Source: Fimbriimonadaceae bacterium (GTDB lineage Bacteria > Armatimonadota > Fimbriimonadia > Fimbriimonadales > Fimbriimonadaceae). From it: 64,000 bases of DNA. Where the stretch lies: contig JAHBTB010000003.1 of assembly GCA_019638795.1 (NCBI GenBank), positions 112,295-176,294 on the forward strand. The letters run 5' to 3'. The first letter of the stretch is position 1, and each line of letters starts with the position of its first letter. The notes below the pieces were generated by a model. That model was not told where the DNA came from. It did not search any database and saw only the letters and a list, made by a program, of their open reading frames with translations. Positions 60,152-64,000 of the stretch are shown here, piece after piece. Made by a program: the position numbers and the translations under genes.

Positions 60152-60409
60152 ATGTTCTGGTTCGTCACCCCAGTGCCCGCCTCGTCCGTCACCCCGGACC
60201 TCACCGTCGTCGCCGTCAAGGAGACCAAGGTCTTTACGGGAAGGCTGGGCAACCGTGTCTTCACCGACGTCACCCTCCGGGCCGCCGACGGGCGGACTCT
60301 GTCTGTCCGCATCGACGATATTAGGCACGACCGGTTCCGCCCGCTGAGGCCGGCCTACCAGGTCGGCGACACCGTCCGCATGGTCGACGGTCGCCTGTCC
60401 CGCCCCTGA
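60152..60409 (+). CDS. Small hypothetical protein
   Basis: About 85 residues, all beta-strand-like: LTVVAVKETKVFTGRLGNRV, TDVTLRAADGRTLSVRIDDI and ending VGDTVRMVDGRLSRP. It might be a small OB or barrel domain. The ATG at 60152 is the best start; no clear ribosome-binding site. It lies 38 bp after hisI, so it could be the second gene of that unit. Existence is likely but unproven. Confidence 0.45.
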   Translation: MFWFVTPVPASSVTPDLTVVAVKETKVFTGRLGNRVFTDVTLRAADGRTLSVRIDDIRHDRFRPLRPAYQVGDTVRMVDGRLSRP

Positions 60410-60418
60410 CCGGCCCGG

Positions 60419-61072
60419 CTAGATCCGGAACCCATAGGACACGACGAGGCTGTGCTGGATGCCGGTGGCTTTCTGCCCCGGGAATCCCACGCCGACCATC
60501 GCCGACAACCCGGGCACCTGCTTGACCGGGACACTGAGCGAGAACCACGTCTGCGACCCCTCGCCCGATATGTGCTCGACCGACCAGGTGCAGTCGGCCA
60601 TCCGCTTCCAGGGCACAGGGCCGTCGGCCCCGGCGATCAACCGGTTGTCGCCCGTTTGCATGTACCCGGCGTGGAGGCGGCACGTGGGGCTGAGGTTGTA
60701 CCGACCGACCAGGTACATGTCGCCCGAGCGGTCACCCAGGTTGAGGAGGCCGAAGCTCAGGGCGTACCGACCGTCCTTCTTGTCGTCGAGCAGCAGCACC
60801 TTCGCGTTGAGCGTCGTGGCTCCCCGCAAGTCGTTGTCAAACCCAACCTCGAACCGGTCGGCCAAGCCGATTTCGACACCGTGGCTGTGCAGGTACCCCT
60901 TGTCGATGTTCCGCTCGTTGCCCACGAAACCGTACAGGTAGAGCACCTCCCCATGGCCCAAGATGTCGGCGATCGGGATGACCATCAGACCGGTGGGAAA
61001 GGCACATGCCACCCCCGTCGCCGCCCCCGCCAGACCGGTCAGGACACCCTTGACCCACTTTCGCCCACCCAT
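60419..61072 (-). CDS. Probable outer-membrane beta-barrel-like protein
   Basis: About 217 residues. A signal-like N-terminus (KWVKGVLTGLAGAATGVACA) is followed by alternating strands (EVLYLYGFVGNERN, RFEVGFDNDLRG, YALSFGLLNLGD, DMYLVGRYNLSPTCRLHAGY, TWFSLSVPVKQVPG, SAMVGVGFPGQK), with the chain ending SLVVSYGFRI in a C-terminal aromatic strand. This is the pattern of small outer-membrane barrels. The ATG at 61072 is preferred; a GTG at 61090 is possible. It lies next to the AbiE island. Confidence 0.6.
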   Translation of the reverse strand: MGGRKWVKGVLTGLAGAATGVACAFPTGLMVIPIADILGHGEVLYLYGFVGNERNIDKGYLHSHGVEIGLADRFEVGFDNDLRGATTLNAKVLLLDDKKDGRYALSFGLLNLGDRSGDMYLVGRYNLSPTCRLHAGYMQTGDNRLIAGADGPVPWKRMADCTWSVEHISGEGSQTWFSLSVPVKQVPGLSAMVGVGFPGQKATGIQHSLVVSYGFRI

Positions 61073-61181
61073 GTACCTGTTGGATTCCACATAGGGGTTT
61101 TGCCGGGGTCGTTAGAATTACCAGATGCTGGTGTGCGTGCTGGCACTGGCAATCGGTCGGCAAGTGCCGGCGATAAAGAGA

Positions 61182-61201
61182 AAGCCGCCTTTCGGCGGCT
61201 T
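61182..61201 (-). terminator. Hairpin terminator at the left end of the AbiE island
   Basis: AAGCCGCC (61182-61189), TTTC loop, GGCGGCTT (61194-61201), an 8-bp stem. On the minus strand it is followed by TCTCTTTA, so it can end transcripts coming from abiEii, although 200 bp away. Confidence 0.6.
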
Positions 61202-61203
61202 GG

Positions 61204-61214
61204 AAGATGGGTGC
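61204..61214. repeat. Left direct repeat of the island (candidate att half)
   Basis: AAGATGGGTGC, identical to 63137-63147, which covers the 3' end of the initiator tRNA gene. The region between the copies has lower GC and carries the toxin-antitoxin genes. Confidence 0.45.
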
Positions 61215-61398
61215 CCAAAGTTCAACTGCTCCGAACTATCGCCCCATCGTGCTGGAGGTTCAGATTCCGCGGTTCGGTGACGAGCGGCGCTTGAAAGGCC
61301 ATCGAAGCAACCGAATTCGACGAAACGAATGATACTCCTCTTCACGGCGCTGATGGCTGCCCGTCGTCTTTTGGGGACGCCTGAGACAGAGCCGAGCC

Positions 61399-62262
61399 TC
61401 AATGGTCAAGGGTTGGCAGCAGCAGTCCACGCATTTGGGATTGAATGAAATCAAGATCGTCAAAGGGCGCGGTGATGTCGTTCTTTCGGACGAACGCGCG
61501 CCATCGAATGCTCACTTGAGGATCGCTTGCAAACTCCTGCTTGAAGCAGATCGGCACCTCGGTGGGAAGTTCAGTCTTGCGGCAGCGAAATGTAGCCTCA
61601 ACAGCCCTTCGGAGAGTGTCTGCATCGATGGCCATAGAACTAGCCAGCATGGCCACGTCGAAGTAGTCCTTCATGCGACTGTTGTTCAATCCAAGCACCA
61701 CGATCGCGTGAAACTTCTCTGCAATGGCTGTTTCGACAGGGTAACCGTGAATCCGTGCCTCAGGCACCGTAGAGACAATGCCTGGGATGATGATCTCCAC
61801 TGGGCCAGGCGTCACAGCATCGCCTAGGCCAACGTCGATTTGAAGCGGAATACGGGCGGTGCCCAGGTAGCCAACCAACTTGATTCTCGCCCCCACATAT
61901 GCCTGCTCTTCGCGAATCAGCTCGGAAGTAACCGAATGTGAATCAAAGACGACTCCGTCCTCAGCGCAGTCAATTTCGCAGATATTTACGAAGAGGTCTC
62001 GGAGCTCGTCAAGGTCAGAATTTGTGAGAGATAGGAGGTCGAGATCGCGTGTTGGACGATGTGCAGAGCCTGTCCAGAACAGGAACATCGTTGCGCCTTT
62101 GACAAGGAACTGATCGCGATACGGTGAGATCGACAGCCTGTAAAGCAGCCGAAACCCGACATATCTCGCGAGCAGTGGGTTGAACGGCTCCGAGTTCTTC
62201 GCGGCTTCGTTCTTGAGGCGAGCCAATATCGAGGCGGAGACGTTGGACGGAGCTGGTTTCAT
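61399..62262 (-). CDS. abiEii: AbiEii/AbiGii-type nucleotidyltransferase toxin
   Basis: About 287 residues, the toxin of type IV TA/abortive infection system AbiE. It is a nucleotidyltransferase-fold protein: FLVKGATMFLFWTGSAHRPT, with the G-S-x3-R-x-T-R-D-x-D pattern (TRDLDLLS) and downstream VETAIAEKFHAIVVLGLNN with the conserved K and D (RMKDYFDV). Members transfer nucleotides to tRNA ends or other targets. The start overlaps the abiEi stop by ATGA. GC is lower than flanking genes (two sampled 60-base lines gave 53% and 47%). Confidence 0.92.
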   Translation of the reverse strand: MKPAPSNVSASILARLKNEAAKNSEPFNPLLARYVGFRLLYRLSISPYRDQFLVKGATMFLFWTGSAHRPTRDLDLLSLTNSDLDELRDLFVNICEIDCAEDGVVFDSHSVTSELIREEQAYVGARIKLVGYLGTARIPLQIDVGLGDAVTPGPVEIIIPGIVSTVPEARIHGYPVETAIAEKFHAIVVLGLNNSRMKDYFDVAMLASSMAIDADTLRRAVEATFRCRKTELPTEVPICFKQEFASDPQVSIRWRAFVRKNDITAPFDDLDFIQSQMRGLLLPTLDH

Positions 62263-62876
62263 GCCGTAATCGCCTCGATGTAGGGACGCATGATCCGATC
62301 AACTCGGTTGAGCTTGCCGAAGTGGGTCAGTTCGTCGAGCGTGAACTTCCGAAGCCGCCAGCCTTCCCTAAGTGCCTCGACAGCCACATCGTATCCGACC
62401 TTGGACCGCAGGCGAAAGCAGTCAGCGACCGTCTTGGCTGCGCCGAAGACCCGAACTGGTACGCCTTCGATTTGATGCACTTCCACTCCAGCAGACAGGT
62501 ACGGTTCCGAGAGTCGCGTAACGCGGAGCCTGTGGTGATACGTTGGTTTTCTTGCCCCGTCTGGCAGGGCTATCCAAATCTCATGAGGAACCTGTGTGCC
62601 GATCTCATGGAATGCAAGCGCTGAGATGAGGGCCACCACCGCTGACGGGATGGCCTTCGCAACTTCAGCGAGATCGTGCCATTCGGTCAGGGGGTGGTCC
62701 GCAGATGCGTATAGTCCTCGTCCAAGACGCTGAAGCTCTCCGTTTCTGACAAGTCGAGTTAGCATCACTCGGGGAAAGCCTGCATCGACGATGTCGCGAG
62801 TTCGGGCTACTCCACGCTCTGTCACGAATTTCACCAGAGCCTCGGCATTCCCCTTATGTTCCATTTCGTCGATCAT
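62259..62876 (-). CDS. abiEi: AbiEi-type antitoxin / transcriptional regulator
   Basis: About 205 residues. An N-terminal winged helix (GVARTRDIVDAGFPRVMLTR, LVRNGELQRLGRGLYA) is followed by a C-terminal AbiEi domain (VVALISALAFHEIGTQVPHE, VRVFGAAKTVADCFRLRSKV). In known AbiE systems this protein represses the operon and neutralises the toxin. The ATG at 62876 has TAGATA (62887-62892) ten bases upstream and a direct-repeat site beyond it. Lower GC than neighbours. Confidence 0.92.
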   Translation of the reverse strand: MIDEMEHKGNAEALVKFVTERGVARTRDIVDAGFPRVMLTRLVRNGELQRLGRGLYASADHPLTEWHDLAEVAKAIPSAVVALISALAFHEIGTQVPHEIWIALPDGARKPTYHHRLRVTRLSEPYLSAGVEVHQIEGVPVRVFGAAKTVADCFRLRSKVGYDVAVEALREGWRLRKFTLDELTHFGKLNRVDRIMRPYIEAITA

Positions 62877-62896
62877 TGTACTTCCCTATCTACGTT

Positions 62897-62915
62897 TCGG
62901 AACACAGCTCGGAAC
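62897..62915. promoter_or_regulatory. Candidate AbiEi operator (TCGGAAC direct repeats)
   Basis: TCGGAAC at 62897-62903 and again at 62909-62915, a period of 12 bases (about one helical turn), just upstream of the probable abiEi -10. Its position suits autorepression, but known AbiEi sites are often inverted repeats. Confidence 0.35.
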
Positions 62916-62920
62916 CTTAA

Positions 62921-63217
<297 letters not shown>

Positions 63218-63272
63218 ATAGCTCCGGTGTTGTACCCCCTTGTCCGGGGCGAGGTGTGGGACCACCGGCCGG

Positions 63273-63635
63273 TCAGGCCCGGCGGCGGGTGCGGTACGCC
63301 GCGAAGATCTTCCCGACTGCGGCGAGGCCCATGAGGAGCGGGGCGAACCGCTCGACAATCTGGACGGCCGGGCCCGCGACCTCGTCCACCAATCGGACGA
63401 TGCCGGTGGTCCGCGCGCCGACCTCCGTGGTGACCGTCCGGACTTGTTCGGCGATGCCGTCGACCTTCTCCGTCAACTTCTCGACCCGGGCGCCCAAGGC
63501 CAGCGTCGCGTGCCTCAAGTCAGCGAGGACCTTGATCAAATACGCCAGGGCGACGACGGAGACGAGGGTCGCGGCCGAGCCAAGGACAAAGAACGCCCCC
63601 GACGCGGTCAGCCACCACTCTGGAATCTGGCCCAT
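63273..63635 (-). CDS. Small membrane-anchored coiled-coil protein
   Basis: A 120-residue protein: an N-terminal membrane helix (SGAFFVLGSAATLVSVVALA) and a long heptad-like helix (VEKLTEKVDGIAEQVRTVTT) with a basic end (FAAYRTRRRA). The layout resembles DUF948-type proteins found near cell-envelope genes, but the family is not certain. The ATG lies at 63635. It shares its strand with the truncated gene at the window edge. Confidence 0.6.
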   Translation of the reverse strand: MGQIPEWWLTASGAFFVLGSAATLVSVVALAYLIKVLADLRHATLALGARVEKLTEKVDGIAEQVRTVTTEVGARTTGIVRLVDEVAGPAVQIVERFAPLLMGLAAVGKIFAAYRTRRRA

Positions 63636-63706
63636 ATGCGAACTCTACCAGCCGCCCACCGGCATTGACGTCGCTCTACCCACCATGGAACAACCGGCCC
63701 GGAACC

Positions 63707-64000
63707 TCACGAGACGACCCTGCCCTTGACGGTGGTCTTGGCCCCCGCCGCCAGTCTGATGGTCACGACCGCCCAGCCGTCGCTGGTCCTGACTCGCTGC
63801 CCCTCGACCTCGACCTCCGCCCCCCACAGGCCCCGGACCCGGAGGACGGCGTCCACCGCCTTGTCGCTCGGGTTGTCGACGGTGGCCTCGAACCAGCGTT
63901 TACGCTCGTCCAGCCGCACCTCTTCGAAGCACCCGAAGCCGAGATGGAACTCAGCCCCGATCTGCCGCATCACGACGCGGCGTCCGACGCCGTCCCACGG
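63707..64000 (-). CDS. Partial gene, 5' end outside the window
   Basis: An open frame of 97 codons continuing through the right edge, with no start needed before it (PWDGVGRRVVMRQIGAEFHL runs in from the edge). It is beta-rich: RWFEATVDNPSDKAVDAVLR, VEGQRVRTSDGWAVVTIRLA, ending GAKTTVKGRVVS. It could be the C-terminal sandwich domain of a larger secreted enzyme. An internal ATG at 63973 is probably not the start. Function unknown. Confidence 0.55.
   Translation of the reverse strand, partial: PWDGVGRRVVMRQIGAEFHLGFGCFEEVRLDERKRWFEATVDNPSDKAVDAVLRVRGLWGAEVEVEGQRVRTSDGWAVVTIRLAAGAKTTVKGRVVS

Larger units (their letters stand above)
61073..61398. other. Intergenic stretch with island junction
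   Basis: No convincing gene. It contains the hairpin at 61182-61201, the left direct repeat at 61204-61214, and then lower-GC sequence leading to the AbiEii stop. Short frames here have no good start or homology. Confidence 0.7.

Overview
The window looks like chromosomal DNA of a high-GC, diderm, flagellated heterotroph. The best guess is Armatimonadota, class Fimbriimonadia. This is an inference, because there is no rRNA or other definitive marker here. It rests on a prepilin-like protein of the type abundant in Armatimonadota and Planctomycetes, many secreted saccharide-acting proteins (DUF2961, DUF4185, DUF4965, PF10091), LacI and GntR/LacI-type regulators, a System I CcmF, and a probable outer-membrane protein. 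Genes are very tightly packed. ATGA/GTGA overlaps are frequent, and five convergent pairs share a 4-bp double stop (CTAG, CTAA or TTAG). Many genes lack a Shine-Dalgarno site and instead have a -10-like hexamer 5-8 nt before the start codon, which suggests common leaderless translation.

Layout. 0.1-13.7 kb is a mixed housekeeping block: a DUF5009-type acyltransferase, a serine hydrolase, an Fpg/Nei glycosylase, DAHP synthase, an Asp-box beta-propeller protein, thrC-thrB, a CAP protein, a P-loop kinase, a TlpA-like thioredoxin, a secreted esterase and an SGNH hydrolase. 13.8-23.8 kb is a saccharide-use locus. It holds DUF2961 and DUF4185 proteins, a pseudopilin followed by a tiny membrane protein with a probable ATC start, a GntR/LacI-type repressor, a sugar ABC importer (binding protein and two permeases, no ATPase) and a 748-residue secreted toroid protein. 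23.9-25.2 kb has a methyltransferase and a DinB-like protein. 25.2-32.6 kb is a minus-strand flagellar operon: flgB-flgC-fliE-fliF-fliG-fliH-fliI-fliJ, a lytic transglycosylase and a MotE-like protein.

32.7-37.1 kb holds a lacI-glucoamylase-like pair, with a palindromic operator on the lacI start codon, and a DUF4965-type protein. 37.3-48.8 kb carries pyrE, panD and ccmF (panD overlaps ccmF by 59 bp), tRNA-Arg, an esterase, threonine aldolase, an RNase H-fold nuclease, orphans, bcp and panB-panC. 48.9-61.1 kb has tRNA-Thr, an MFS exporter, a glycosyltransferase, dgt, tRNA-Ser, the ppx-ppk1 polyphosphate operon, surE, a VanZ-like protein, a degenerate ApgM-like phosphoglycerate mutase homologue, a HIT protein, hisI and a probable outer-membrane protein.

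61.2-63.2 kb is a small lower-GC island with a type IV AbiEi/AbiEii toxin-antitoxin pair and a recombinase-like remnant. It abuts the 3' end of an initiator tRNA-Met gene and is bounded by an 11-bp direct repeat. The window ends in a gene truncated by its edge.

No clearly new defence or biosynthetic system was found. The least explained items are the pseudopilin cassette, the ApgM-like pseudoenzyme, the duplicated-motif secreted protein at 37.3 kb and the AbiE island junctions.
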